A stretch of DNA of 64,000 nucleotides, taken from contig JAZBRS010000013.1 in NCBI GenBank assembly GCA_037176725.1, positions 12,713,001 through 12,777,000 on the forward strand. Reading direction: 5' to 3'. The translations under genes and the position numbers were made by a program. Positions 32,421 to 45,631 of this stretch are shown piece after piece. The stretch comes from Posidonia oceanica. Taxonomy: Eukaryota; Streptophyta; Magnoliopsida; Alismatales; Posidoniaceae. Below the pieces are notes generated by a model. It had not been told where the DNA came from and did not search any database. It saw nothing but the letters and a program-made list of their open reading frames with translations. Numbering within the stretch: position 1 is the stretch's first letter; each line of letters starts with the position of its first letter.

Positions 32421-35400
32421 TGTTGACACCCCATTTTGACAAGCTGAATCAATGGAATCCTTCTGGTGGCTTCTGAACCCAAATCTAGATCCAAAACCAC
32501 ATCTTTCTTTTCAAATCAGACCCAAAACCTAACCTAGAATCACACCCATTTCCTAAACCCAAAAAACCACCCAAAAACCATAGGAAAATCAATTCTTCCT
32601 AACCTAGAAAACCCTCCTAAAAACCCTTAGAATTTCAAACCAAAACCACTCCCAAAAACCCTAGAAAACCTAGGTCAAACCACCCTTTTTCTACCCCCAA
32701 AATCCTTCCAGAAACCTTCCAAAACCCCACTCCAACCCTAGGTCAAACACTAGAAACCCTAAGTCACACATTCACCAAATCCCACTTCATTTCCAAGCGT
32801 CTAACCCCTTCATCTCTCCAAATTATCCTTTTCTCTCTCCAAAATTATTCTTTTCTCTCTCCTCTCTATCCTCCTTCTTTTCCCTCCCTTCTCTCTCCTT
32901 TTCTTGCTTGGCAGCGGGCCCCTCTTGTGCATCTCTCTTTCTTGTATTTTATTTGTATTTTATTTTATTTTTATCTTATCCCCTGTTTTTTCTAACATTT
33001 AATTTCCTTCCTCTCCTCTCTTTTTTTTTCTCCATTTCTTTCTTTTCTTCTTTCTCTCCTTTTCCTTTTCCTTTCTTCCACTAAACCTTTAAAAACCTTT
33101 AAAACTTTAATTAAAAAAGGAAAACAAAAGAGAAACAAACCAAAACCTTAAAAAGAAATAATTAAAAACTTGAACAAACAATTAAAAGAAAAACCCAACT
33201 AAAACCAACTAAAAGAAAAAAAACTAACTAAGAAAGCAATCTAAAAATATATATATAAACAAACAAAAAGAAAACGCTATTAAAAAACAAACAAAACAAA
33301 AATATAATCGAAACAAACAAAAAGCAAGAAGCCTACTAAAAATAATCAAAAGCAAATCCTAAAAAAAGAAACAATTAAAAAACCCTAAGATAAGTAATTA
33401 AAAAACAAGTAACAAATCTAAAAGAAACAATTAAAACTAAGAAACAATTTAAAACACTTAATTAAAAAGAAAAAAGAGGAGAAACCTAACAAGAAGAACT
33501 CAACTTAAAAACAATTAAAAAACTTAACAAACATTTAAAACAAAATTAGAAAACAATTTAAAGAAAAGCTTGAAGAAAAATCATAAAAACTTAAAACAAA
33601 AACTAAAACTCCTAACTTAAAAACAACTACTTTAAAATATTTTCAAATCTTTTTCATTTTATTTTTCTTCTTCCTTTCCTTTTTTCTTTCTTTCTTTCTT
33701 TTCCCTTTCCTTTCTTTTATTTCTTTTCCTTTTCTGGCCCAGTCCGGCCCATCCACTCCTACAGCCTCCCCCCTTCTCTCCTTCTTTTCTTTTTTTCTTT
33801 CTTTCTTTTTTTCCCCGCATGCACAAGCCCAGCCCACTCCCACTGGCCTGCCTTCCTCCTCGTTCCCTCCCTTCTTCTTCCTTCTTCTTCTTCTGCTTCT
33901 TCAGCTTTCTCCCGCGAGCTGAACAGCGCTCACTCCTCCTTTCAAATTCCAAATCTCCCTCTCCATCAGATCAGCAACAGCTCCTCCCTTCTCTCAGCTC
34001 TCTCAACCCTTTCTTCGGTAACCATTAATTGCCTGCCGTCTCGCCGAACTCACCTCCAATCAAGCTCCAGTCTCCACGCTGGTGGAATTCAAACTCCATA
34101 GCCCGCGCGCAGCCCCATTCCTCCTCCTTGATAAAACCCAGAATCCCAGCATCCCTCTCCACCTTTTGTCATCCTGAGAGAGCAACCAGAGAGAGCGTGA
34201 GAGCCAGCATTCCCTTCCCCCTCCTCTGCCAGAAAATCGGCATTCTTCCTCCTCCTCCTTCCCTCTGAAACCAGACCTTCAAGCTCCTTCAAATCCATCC
34301 AGAATCCATCCCCAAACCTCACCCAAAATCCCAGCATCACCTTCACCCCTTCCATGCCTCGAACCATCCCAAATTCACCCCACAGCACCTGAAATCCTTC
34401 ACCAGAATCCAACACCCCCTTCCTCAGAATTCCCGAATCCACAGACCTCCAAACCAACCCAAATTTCTCCTAGCAACTCACCTGAACACTACCTTCTCAG
34501 ACCACCCAAGCCTCAGCCTTCACACTCACCATAGCTTGAACCCAACAAAACAAACACTTGCACCAATTTCTCCCCGAAAATCACCCAGCCTGCCAACTTC
34601 CAACCCAGGCCTCCACTATCCAATTCAAGCTTCCAGAAACCCTCACCCAACCTCCAAAAGTCCACCGGACGCTTTCGTTCGACCTGAGGAGCAACAAAAA
34701 CCTCCCCCCACCTCCGGCTGTCTCTGTAGCACCCAACAAAGCCATTTCTTCCGCCAGCCTGCAGAGCTTGTGTCCAAGCATCCAGCGAGCTCCAGAGCGA
34801 CGTGTGGAGCAAATCCAAACCCTCGCGAGCCGCCGAAGACGCCTCCAGCAGCCAGACCATCCTCGCCGACCTCTGCTGAAGCAGCTGACGTCGGGGGACC
34901 GTTTCAGACGTCAAATCAGGTGCCTCTTCCCCCCTGTAACTTAGTTTTCTTCTCCTTCTGCTCCTCAGTCCCTTAGATTAGGATTCCAGTACCTATCGCC
35001 CGGAGTCAACACCGTCGCTGACCCTTCTTCTCCGGCAAGCATCTGCGCTCGGATCGCCGCTCCGGCCTCCAAAACCCTCGTCGTTGATCGCCCGAGCACC
35101 GTGGAGCCTCCGGCGATGCAGCCCTGCCCTCCGTTTCCACCGCCGACGCGTCGATCCTCCGGTCTGCTTCCAGAAACTCTGCAAAGCTCCGTCGTCTTCT
35201 CCGGTCTGCTCCAGGCCTCGTCACGGCCCGACGACGCATCTCCGACCTCCGTGCGCCTCCGGAGCAGCTTCCCAGCTCGTCAGCGCCTCCCCAGCAACCC
35301 TTCTTCCCTGTCTTCAGCCACTGTTAGCATTTCGCTACAGTGTTCTTAGTTTTTTATTTTTCCTTCGCTTCCTTTGCTGTTATTTTTCCTTAGCTTATGA

Positions 35401-38114
35401 ACTTTGCCATTAAATTGCATTTTTGCCCTACTGTCTTGCTTATTTACTTTCCAGTCTTGCCATCGTTTAAGAATCATTTAATCCTGAATAAAAACCATAT
35501 GAAATTGCATGAAAAGTCTGTGTTTTCCCTTATTTGCATGTTAATCCTGCTACTATATAAGAACTTTAGTTTTCCTTTATTTCTAGCCCTGCATGTTATT
35601 TTTATTACTTGTTAGTCCTCTGCAGTAACAGCTTTTTTACTTTTCTTTAAGTTCCAACCCAGTTACTTATTTTATTTGCATGTTGATCCTGCTCTAGTTC
35701 AAAATAACTTTCTGTCTTTTAATTTCCAGCCCAGTCATTTATTTTATTTGCATGTTGGTCCTGATGTAGTGTAAAATGTTTTTCTGTTCTTTGCTTTCCA
35801 GTCCAGTAGCTATTTATTTTTGCATCTAAGTCCTGTGGTTGTTAAATGTCATTTAAATATCTGTTTTTATCTTATTGTATTGCTTTTCAGCCCTGTTTTT
35901 TATTTTATTTGCAAGTCAGTCCTCTGATCTGTTGTTTAATTCATTTAATTTCATATTTTACCTTACTGCATTGCACTTTTATCCTATCTTTTTTTATTTT
36001 TGCACTTTGGTCCTCAGCATGCATGCACAGCATCATTTATTTGCATTTTTTCCTTATAAAATTGCATTTTAGCCCCTACATGTTTTCAAATTGCATTTCA
36101 GTCCTCTACATGTTTATAAAAATCATTTAATTGCATCTTTACCTTATTAAATTGCATTTCAGACCCTGAATTTTGTTTTAATTGCATCCAGACCCTTAAC
36201 TTTTCAAAAACTTTGCATTTAGGTCCTTAACTTTTCTAAAACATCACACTTAGGTCCTTTTTTGCATTTTTGCATGCATTGCACCCATGCATCTCTACAC
36301 TTAGCTTTTTTGCACACTTTTGAGCACTTTTAGCTCCCATGTATGTGGGAGGACCTGTTTTGCATACTCCTAGGACCCCTTTACACTTAGATCCCTTCTT
36401 CTCCCCTGTTCTTGGGCCTTCTACCTTGAAGCCTGGATATCTTCTGATCGGACCGCCGGATCTTCACAACCAAGTTACCTGGACAACCCCGGTGGAACGG
36501 ACTTCAATGCTGACCAAGTTCTCCTCAGATCAGGCCTCAGATCTCCATGGTAAGTCCTTCTGAACTCCTACACAGCATCTTTTGCACATCATTTGCATTG
36601 CATGCATTGTTTTCACCTTGCGTTTTCTATGCATGTAGAATAGGACTTCCTCTTCTTGCCTATCAATTCTACTCCCTCTTTTCGCGTACTCTTAGTGTTT
36701 TTGGGTTGAGTTTCCCCTGGACTCACTACTAATTGTGACCTTCTTCCCCCTTTTCCACGATCCGATTGCACCGCGAGCTCTTGGCAGCGTGCGAGACACA
36801 TCGTGGAACTTTGGTGGGAAACAGTCACAGGACAGTGGTGATCCCTCCACTTGCTTCCTTTCCCCTTTGTAGGTCTTCACACCTGCATTGTGTGGTCCTT
36901 AAGCAGTGTTTGTTCTCACACTTACACCGCTTGCCTCTCCTTACTTGTTTTACTCTTCTCCTTTGCATGTTTTTACATCTGCATTGCATGGCTTTTACGA
37001 TGTTTTGTTTCGCTTGTTTTGTTTTGTTTTTTGCACCATTTTGCGTGCCAGCTTTGTTTCTTGCACCGTTTTGCGTGCCCACTTTGTTTCTTACACCGTT
37101 CTGCGTGCGTGCTTCGTTTCTTACACTGTTTTGTGTGCTTGCTTTGTTTCTTGCACCGTTTTGCATGCCAACTTTGTTTCTTGCACCGTTTTACGTGTCC
37201 GCTTTGTCTCTTGCACCGTTTTGCATGCCTGCTTTGTTTCTTGCACTGTTTTACGTGCCGACTTGTTTCTTGCACCGTTTTGTGTGTCGACTTTGTTTCT
37301 TGCACCATTTTACGTGCCCACTTTGTTTCTTGCACCATTTCGCGTGTCGACTTTGTTTCTTGCATCGTCTTGCGTGTTGATCTTCATTTCTCGCATCGTT
37401 TTGTGTGTTTAATGTTGTTTTCTTCTGCATGTCGCTTGCATTGCCTGGTTTTACCGCTATTTTGTTTTATCACCTGCGTTTGCATATAGGGCAGTGATGC
37501 TTACTACCTGGAGTTCTCACGGACCAGGGTTCGCTCGGTTCGGAACACAGACAGCATTGTTGAGCGCTTAGATACACGTTTAATTCCTTGCATCGCATTT
37601 CCATCACTTAGAGCACACCTATGAGCATCTAATTAGGCATTCATGGCACCTAGGCATTCAAAGTCTGCATTTCCCTGCGTATGCGAGCGTAAGCCTAGAA
37701 AGACCGATTCTCGGGCATGTCGGGGGTGCCTAACACCTTTCCCGCATGTAACAGGAGTCCTTGCCCTTTCTCTTGGCCCGCAATGACCATATTGCCCTTA
37801 TCCTAGGCATGAGTCATATCATTTGCATTCATTTGCATCTCTTTTCTTTTGCATTGTCTTGCATTGCATCTTTTGCTTGGTTTTGCGTGTTTATTCACGC
37901 ATTTCCCTGGTTTTCCTTGTCTCCCGACTTAATAGACACGGTGGTGACTCTGAATTGTCTTATCTTCTTCTTTTCTTTCCTTTTTTCCATTTTTAAGTGT
38001 TTTCAAGTTGAGTCTTCCTTCTCGGACACAGCCGCTAACAGTGAACTTGATTCTGATCGGTGCACGTGAGCTTTGGCAGTGTGCATGGACAATCTGAACA
38101 CCGAGATTACTACA
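32421..38114 (+). mobile_element. Solo LTR 2 (5694 bp) nested in element B 5' LTR
   Basis: The sequence runs from TGTTGACACC to GAGATTACTACA and is flanked by CCTGC on both sides. It has the same architecture as solo LTR 1: an A-rich tract (33100-33640), a GC-rich segment (33820-35300), a T-rich segment, a tandem array (37033-37420), the conserved box (37711-37745) and a PBS-like sequence (37942-37950). A GTAAGT donor at 36550 and a TTTGCATATAG acceptor at 37499 bracket the array. Confidence 0.9.
37033..37420 (+). repeat. 30-bp tandem array in solo LTR 2, about 13 copies
   Basis: Units GCACCGTTTTGCGTGCC plus CTTTGTTTCTT repeat every 30 bp with scattered changes. The core is the same as in the 90-bp array of solo LTR 1. 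Confidence 0.92.
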
Positions 38115-38701
38115 CCTGCATCTACATTAGGGCTATGATGCTTACTGCCTAGGAGTTCTCACGAACCCGGGTCCGCCCAGTTCGGAACACTAGCAGCGTT
38201 GCTGAGCATATAGATAGCACGTTTATTTCCCATGCATAGCAGGTAGACATTCATTGCATTTAGGCATTAGGCTAGCATTTCCCTGCATTAGCCGAGATTG
38301 CCTAAGAAAGACCGATTCTCGGACGTATCGGGGGTGCCTAACACCTTCCCCGTGCATAACAGGAGTCCTTGCCCTTTCTCTTGGCTCGCATCGACCTTTC
38401 CTTTATCCTAGGCATGAGTCACAGCATAGCATAGCATAGCTTAGCATTGCATCCCTTTGCCCCCTCTTTGCATCCAGTTTTGCATGTCTTTTCATGCTTT
38501 ACGCCTGGTTTTCCCTGTCTCCCAATTCAATAGACCTGATGGCGACTCCGATTTGTCTTATCTTTTCTTTTTTCTTCTTTTGCCAGCGTTTCGGAGTCTA
38601 GTTTCTTCCCTCGGATCCTGTCGCACATAGTGAGCCTATTTTGATCGGTGCACGCGAGCTTTGGTATCGTGCATGGACGATCAGAATTCAGGATTACTAC
38701 A
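38115..38701 (+). repeat. Element B 5' LTR, right end
   Basis: It starts with the right copy of the duplication CCTGC and runs to GGATTACTACA, one base before the PBS. It contains the conserved box (38321-38356) and a PBS-like TGGCGACTCCG (38540-38550), 163 bp upstream of the true PBS. Confidence 0.88.
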
Positions 38702-38702
38702 G

Positions 38703-38720
38703 TGGCGACTCCGCTGGGGA
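38703..38720 (+). other. Primer binding site of element B (tRNA-Arg type)
   Basis: TGGCGACTCCGCTGGGGA follows the LTR end by one base. It differs from A's PBS by one base (G for A). It fits a plant arginine tRNA 3' end, recalled and not searched. Confidence 0.8.
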
Positions 38721-39880
38721 GGAGTACTCCGACTTTCGTCTTGGCCTTCTCGCCACTTGCTTCTGTGTTTTGCTTGCCTTTTGCTTCCGCTTGCCTTACT
38801 TGCTTACCTGCTTGCTTGTTTATTTACCTGCTCTATGCCATGATTGCTTGCGCTGCTTTACTTACCTGCATCACATGTCTAAATACTTGCTTGGCACACT
38901 ATGCATGCCTTTTGAACGATGAATGCTTCCTTTTACACCGATGCAATGCCACTGCACCCGCACATGCTATGCATACCTGCCTTTTGCTATGATAAGTGTT
39001 CTTCCTTTCACTATCATGCTCATACACACATACACATGCCATGCCCATGCCTTTTGCAATGATGTGTGTTGTCTGCTTGCCATGATTGGGTGATTTTCTT
39101 CCCCTTTTGCAATAAGCCTAAGGACAACTAGAGATTGATTGCTTCCCCCATGGCTAACTAAAAACAGCAAGTAAAAAGAACCTCCAGGAGCAACTAGAGA
39201 CTGCAACACACCTGCACCCCCTTGAGTTATTAAAATACGCAAGATAAAACGCGAAGCATTTGCATAAAGCATCATATAGGGCATGCATTCTTCTCATCTG
39301 AGTCCACCTATAGTCTGAGAAGGATAGTCCCGGTCTCTTGCCCCCAACGCTTTGGCATGGTGTAAGTAGATCGGTCTGTCCCCCCTTGTCAGGGGGTCGC
39401 GTCGGTGTTAGTAGAGGGTACCACCCATGCTTCTAGCAGGGTCAAGGCCACCTACGCACCACTACGTCACCACCTGAGCTTTGGGCCGGGTTTAAGATGT
39501 GGAGCCTACTTTTTCTAGCCTGAGTCGGCGACCCGTACACCCATGAGCATCCGAAGTAGACTACCTACTAGGACACCCTAGATTGGTGAGGGAGAGCATG
39601 CTAGAAAGCATACATCTGCATTCATATCATACATTAAAGCACTTGCATTTTTACTTTTGGGTTCTAATCCCTTGTTGTTTGTTTGCCTTTCACGCAGAGG
39701 TCAGTCAGCAAGTTCCTTAGCTGGAGCTTGAGTGCCTTCTCTTACTGACGCCCCTGCTGCGACCCCTGCTTCCGATCATCCCCCCTTCCGAGCTACTTCG
39801 CTTTAGCGAACATAGCTCCTCCTAGGATTCGCCCTCTTGCCCCCTCTCGTAGTCCTGTGATCACCCGTTCTCGGTCAGCG
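38721..39880 (+). other. Untranslated leader of element B
   Basis: No supported frame. Blocks at 39297-39600 match A's leader. A splice-acceptor-like CACGCAG ends at 39697. In the gag frame an open stretch without ATG reaches upstream of 39881. Confidence 0.6.
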
Positions 39881-42415
39881 ATGGCCCAATTTTTTGGTGA
39901 CTTCCAGGTCCCTGTTGCCCCGGAGGCGGCCCCTCTTTCGGTCCCTTCGACTCCCACATTGACCCCCTCTGTGCCAGCGTCTCCTTCTCTAGTGCAGCTG
40001 CCTCCCTCTTATTCTATGGGGCAGTGGCAGGCTCCGCTGGACCCGATTGCCGAGACTGTTTTGGTAACCGCCGCCCGCGCTCCGGAGACACCGCTGACTC
40101 CTCCTCCCCAGGGTAATGTCGCTTTTGACACCCACCCTGCTGTAGTGAATTTTGCCTTAGGACCTCCGCCCCTTGGACAATCTGTGTCCCAGCCGCTTGA
40201 TTCTGGTCCCTCGCCGATCCTGCAACTCAGCATACCTACTGACGGGTCTCCTGAGATGCAGTATCAGCAGCTGATGGAGACTACCCAGAGACTGCAGGGC
40301 ATGGCTCTATCTCTTCGCCCTTCATTCACCCCTACCGCTCCCGAGGCTCCGTTGCGACCTGCTCTCGCGTCGCAGGCATTCCCCTCTGCTCCCCCGCCCA
40401 GACCATCGCCTCAGCTACTCACTGCTCAGGCGATGGGGGCCCAGCTTCCGCCTCCTGCATATACACAACACCCTACACAGCATCCTCCTCTGGCACCTGG
40501 TGGTCAGTCCTTGGGAGTGGTCGGAGTGCAGTATCCCTCTGGCCTGCAGCCCGGCACCGTGCCGGTGCAGCAACTGATGCTCCAGCACTCTACATCATCT
40601 GTTACTCAGCATGCTAGTTATTCATACCCCCTGCATCAGCAATACCCTACCCCTGCATACATGCCAGCACACACAACACACCCACACGGATACGCCACCC
40701 ATCCCGTCGCTCCACCAGGCGATGTGATGGTGGACCCAGAGGAGCACCTTGGTGCGTCCTATGTGGCGTATGTGGCCCCTGCCCTTGCTGTACCGCCTCC
40801 TTTGGCAGTAGCTCCAGAGTCCAACGACGATAGGTTCGCCATTCTGGAGAAAGCACTTCGACAAGTGCAGGGTACAGACCAACAGTCTTACCAATTCCGA
40901 GACCTCTGTTACTTTCCAGAGGTGATGCTCCCACCGAAGTTCCACATCCCAGTATTTGAAAAATATAATGGTAGAGGCTGTCCAATAGCACATCTGAAGG
41001 CATACTACGGAGATCTCGCTCAGCTCCAAGCTGATGAGAGGTTGCTTATCCGCTTGTTCCAGAAAAGTCTAACCAGCCGAGCGCTCAAGTGGTTCACCTC
41101 ACTTGATATGGCCAGCATCAAGACGTGAACCAACCTCAGTCAGCCATTCCTGGGACAATATTCCTTCAACCTGGACCTTGTCCCTAAGTGCGCAGACCTG
41201 GTCACAATAAAGTAGAACCCCGATGAGCCGTTTGGGGAGTATGTCAGCCGCTGGCGTGCATTCGCTTCATAGGTTCGAGATGGACCCTCTGATGAGGAGT
41301 CCCTCGAGATTGTGATTGGGGGTGCACAGTCTACTGTCGGGGCTCTGCTCAGCATTCAACCTGTCACAACCTTCACTGCACTAATTCGGGCTGGCACCCA
41401 CGTGGAGAGTTCACTACGGAGTGGCAACTTCCCGACGCTCTCTGCGTTTGCCAAGCAGGCCACCACCAGTAGCAACAGCAACAATGCCAGTAGCAACAGC
41501 AACAGCAGTGGTACCACCAACAGCCGGCCCAAGAAGAAGGACTCTCCAAAACCTGCTATTGCCTACGTCGACCCCGCGCCCGTGCCTGTTCAGCTAGCGG
41601 TTCGGCCTCCCCCGAATCAAGTAGTATATGCACCAGCACCTAGAGCACCTCCCACACCACAAATCACCACCACCGCCCAACCGGTGTATCCTGCCGCACC
41701 AGTCCGGCAAGCGCAGCCCTAGGGGCAAAGGCGACAGCGGCGTCAATTCACCCCACTGGTGGAGCCATTGAGTGCCATCCTCCCTAAGGTTGTGACATTT
41801 CTGAGGTTTCCCGAGGCTCGCCCGCTGCCAAATCCACTTCCGCATTGACATAAGGCGCACCTTTTTTGTGACTTTCATCAAGCCATAAGGCACTCGACGA
41901 ACAGTTGCCTCACTTTGCGGGACGCCATCCAGAATCTAATCGAATCGGGAATGATTACGATCCACATGCACGAGGCACCTTTATCTGCTCCTTCATCAGC
42001 ATCAGCCCCTGCACAAGCATTAGCACCCCCTCATCCCAGCATCGTCAACCAGCCCCTCCCGGAGCATCCCAATCCGAAAGGCGCGGGGACCTCAGGAATC
42101 TATTCTCTCTCCCCCTCCGGGCCTCCTACGTCTGTGGTAGACCCCTCCAAGCTCATTCATGATGTCTCGGAGCCCTTTCCTCTATCTCTTTATCGTGCGG
42201 CTATTGCCGGCTCCGAGTCGAGAGTCCATATGATCCCACCGCGTGCCAGGCCGGGGCGCTCCACCGCTTGCCCTACCATGCATCCTCAGGCCCCTACCCC
42301 TATACACCTTCAAGCCAGACCGCAGGCCCAAACCCCAACCTCCTATTTAGGTAGGCCCCCAGTCAGCCAGTTAGCTAGGTCTCAGCCAGGGCCTCCAGCA
42401 ACCTACCAGCACTAG
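39881..42415 (+). pseudogene. gag: Element B gag, broken by stops
   Basis: The start ATG at 39881 (MAQFFGDFQVP) matches A's 2614. A Pro-rich N-terminal part leads to the Retrotrans_gag core (CYFPEVMLPPKFHIPVFEKY, LIRLFQKSLTSRALKWF), then a Ser/Asn tract (SSNSNNASSNSNSSG) and the zinc knuckle CDFHQAIRHSTNSC at 41867-41908. The frame never shifts. Stops are TGA 41126 (Trp in A), TAG 41213 and TAG 41270 (both Gln in A), TAG 41720, TGA 41846 (Trp in A) and TAG 42413. Confidence 0.87.
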
Positions 42416-45400
42416 TACCCTTCTCCCTATCGCCCAGCCAACCCTCCTATAGCCCCTCTTGTGCTCGCAGCACAGGCCCCTATAGTTATTGACTTAACCT
42501 GGGACCCCCATCGCGTGCCCTATAACTATGCCACAGAAACGTGCACAGAAGTCACGTGATCGGGGAGGGTATACCAGCCCGCAGCACCCGTGGTAAGGCC
42601 CAGCTGTCCAGCACCCGCTGCACCCCCACCAACAAGCCAACCGGCAGCACCCCTACTAGTTAGCCAACCCGCAGCACCCCCAGCATCAAGCCAACCCCCT
42701 GCACCTAGCCCGGTAGAGCCAACCCTTTGCACCTAGCCCGGTAGAGCCAACCCCTAAAGCACCCCCTCCTATTACCAGAAGCCGCACCACAAAACCGACA
42801 TTACCTCCCAGCTTAGGAGGGTTAAAGCCGATATTTCCATTTGGGACCTCATACATTCCTCTTCTGAACACCGTGAGGCTTTTCTCCGAGTGTTCCAAGC
42901 AGCCTGTGTGTCCCAAGCCATAGAACCCACGGCCCTGGAAAGCATGGTTGGCGTCATCGCGGAGCCTCAGATTATCCGTTTCACGAGCGATGAGCTGCCT
43001 CTGGTGGGGATTAATCATAACCAACCCTTGTTTGTCACGATGCAATACAAAAACTTTCGCATTCCCCTATCGCTGGTTGATAACGGGTCAGGCCTTAATG
43101 TCTGTCCGTTGCACACTGCAACCAGGCTCGGATTCAAACCCGAGGATATCACTCTGGCGATAAAAGGAATGATAGCTTTTGGCAATACTCACCATGACGC
43201 TCTAGGGATTCTGATTATTCCTCTTATCATCGGTCCAGTCACGTTCAATGTGGAATTCTACATTGTTGACTTGGAGCCTAACTTTAACTTCCTGCTTGGG
43301 TGCCCTTGGCTCCACAAGCATCAGGTCATCCCGTCGACCCTCCACCGCATGATCAAGTTTCGCCACGGCGACAATGTTAATGTTGTAATGGCGGGAAACT
43401 TCAAGAAAGAGCGGATCGAGGCGGTTGCGCCCATCTCTTGGCACACTGTCCCTTTTGACCTTGAGCTTTTAGCTGCCTTGTATCGAGTTAATCGGTGTGA
43501 GCCGGTTAGCTTTGTACCTGATCTTGAACGTGTCAACTCCTTGGCCGTTCACAGCAACCCCTTTCGGATGGTCGAAAACGTCTGTCACAGGTGGGGCTAT
43601 GTCAAGAGAACGCCACTCAGGCGATACGGCCAGGGAATCACTGAGCCGATCAGAGCAGTAGAGCGAAGAGATTCTAAAGGTCTCGGATATGACCTACTGT
43701 CCAGCAAAGATAGATGCGTGCAGCCTAAGGATCAGAGGATGGCTATTCCACAGGACCTCACTAACTTCACCAGTGCAGGTATCCTAGATTCAAACAGTAG
43801 TAAAGCCCCAGCACAGCAGGCGTCATGCCCAAGCTCTCAACTACCGGAGGAAGAATGGGTCTGCATTGAGGACTACTACTCAGACATGGAGGAGTCTGGC
43901 ATAGTTGAGGCAGCCCCAACCAGCAGCAAAGATCAGCTCAGCATGACTGCGTCTCGGTCAATTTGCTTGGCACTCACTACTGATGCAGTAGAATTGGCAA
44001 GCCCTGGGGTGGGGATGACAGTTTCCCCTCTTCCTGCAGCATCACCAAAGTCGCCGACAGCCACAACTGCAATGCCAGAGTCAGAAGCACGCCCTCCGGC
44101 GTTATCTAGCAGTCAGCCTGTGGCCGCAGCCGTGCTAGCATGGAAATCACCTTCTCCGACGGCACAGTCAGTCAGATCAGACGGCAGCGTGACTCAGCCT
44201 GCATCATCAACAGCGCCACAAGCAAGCCAGGTGGCTCTGTCAGGCACACCGCTGTTAGCTTCAGCAGATCTTGCTATGCGGAAGATTCTCGGCGTTGCTA
44301 CCGGGAGACCACCACTGTCACCCACGGGCACCGGCGCTTCATCCCCAAACATGGCGGCCCAGCCATTGGCCCCCTAGAGGAACAGTTGTGCCTCCCCACC
44401 AATAGCAGCAGTGATCCTGGCAGCCTACCCTGCAGCAGCAAAACAAGTATCCCAAGCAGCAGAAAGCCCAGCAGTCGAGCCAGGGCCAGCCGTAAGCCCG
44501 GCAGTCGCTTATTACGTCGACTCACCCTCGGATGAGGAGGCAGGAGCGGCTACAGACGCTCAGATTGATTTCTCAATAGGGGACTTGGAGCAGTTATTCC
44601 AGGAGCAGCTCGCGTCGTTGGCACAGGACGTGGCAGAGCATGAGACAGCACAGAAGAAGGGGAAGGCTGTGGCCACATATCCCTCTATCATGGTCCTAGA
44701 GGAAGATCTAGCGCTCGAGGCACCCGCTAGACCAGATGAGTTGATCACCCAGCAGCCAGGGGGTGGGTCTAGATGGTTTGTGCAGCGCATGCCACACTCA
44801 AGCAATGCAGCAGGCAGTAGTACCCTGATTAGCCGCCAGCCTGATATATCCCTGGCAAGCACACCAGAGCATGCACAGGAAGTGATAGCACAGCAGATAC
44901 CAGCAGTATTAGCAGCACAAGCAGCACCAGTAGCACAGCAAATAGTAGCAGCAGTACAACATGCACCCACAGCAGCACAACATGCACAAGCAATAGCACA
45001 GCAGGCACCAGCAGCACAGCAGCAAGCAGTAGCACATGTAACCCCCGCACAACAAGCAGTGGCACAGTTAGCTTCAGCACAGACAGCAACAGAATCAGCA
45101 GAGCCATCAGCAAAGTTAGAGCTGGCAGAGCCAGCCAAGGAGCTTGCCAGGACAGAGGTCGCGCGCCGAGGGTATAAAAACACTCAGGTAAGCGTGACCA
45201 TCCTGAAGCGTCACCAGGGCCAAGCTGCAGAACACTTGCACTCCTTCGATATCTCAGACCCCACCTTTGAGAAGGAGATCCTCTCGGAGCTTATTGCATA
45301 TGGAGAGGAGGATGATGCAGGTGAAGATGGGAATGATGAACCATCGCTTGAGTTCTGGCCCCACGACGACGATCTAGAAGGCCCCAACCTACATGTCGAA

Positions 45401-45532
45401 GAGGAGACAGAGGTTGTCAACATCGGCACAGCAGAAGAAGTCAGAGAGGTCCGCATTAGCACCCTTCTGTCGCCCCAGGCTAGAGCAGAATTCATCGCAT
45501 TCTTGAAGGAGTATGCGAATGTCTTCACCTAG
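42416..45532 (+). pseudogene. Element B protease, G-patch-like segment and linker
   Basis: This continues the gag frame. A Pro/Ala-rich stretch with several stops (42558-42760) precedes the protease, whose active site LVDNGSGLNVCPL has its Asp at 43079, followed by FNFLLGCPWLHKHQVIPS. The G-patch-like block RWGYVKRTPLRRYGQGITEP lies near 43590-43650, with KGLGYD after it. A long low-complexity linker runs to reverse transcriptase, with TAG at 44375 and 45530. It is open from 42890 to 44374 and from 44378 to 45529. The protein is homologous to A's but the linker is longer. Confidence 0.83.
44878..45115 (+). other. Ala/Gln-rich expansion in element B linker
   Basis: GCA- and CAG-type codons repeat (AAVQHAPTAAQHAQAIAQQA and similar). 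The matching place in A (about 7490-7560) has only a short TAAAAGTVEAE-like stretch. The tract keeps the frame. Confidence 0.75.
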
Positions 45533-45631
45533 AGCTACGAGGATATGGTTGGCCTCGACATTGAGATAGTTGTGCACAACCTACCTTTGGACCCAAACGC
45601 AAGGCTAGTAAAGCAGAAGCTGAGGCGATGG
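45533..45631 (+). pseudogene. Element B reverse transcriptase, first fragment
   Basis: SYEDMVGLDIEIVVHNLPLD leads into VKQKLRRW, the start of the reverse transcriptase region. It breaks at GATGG, where solo LTR 3 begins. The frame resumes at 51304 without shift once the LTR and one GATGG copy are removed (5672 bp). Confidence 0.88.

Noticed and set aside
37033..37420. CRISPR-like array
   Set aside because: Units are contiguous 30-bp tandem repeats with no unique spacers, in plant retrotransposon DNA.
32421..38701. A single 6.3-kb 5' LTR of element B with a tandem-duplicated end
   Set aside because: The apparent duplication is explained better by a solo LTR ending at 38114 within another LTR, since CCTGC stands at both borders.
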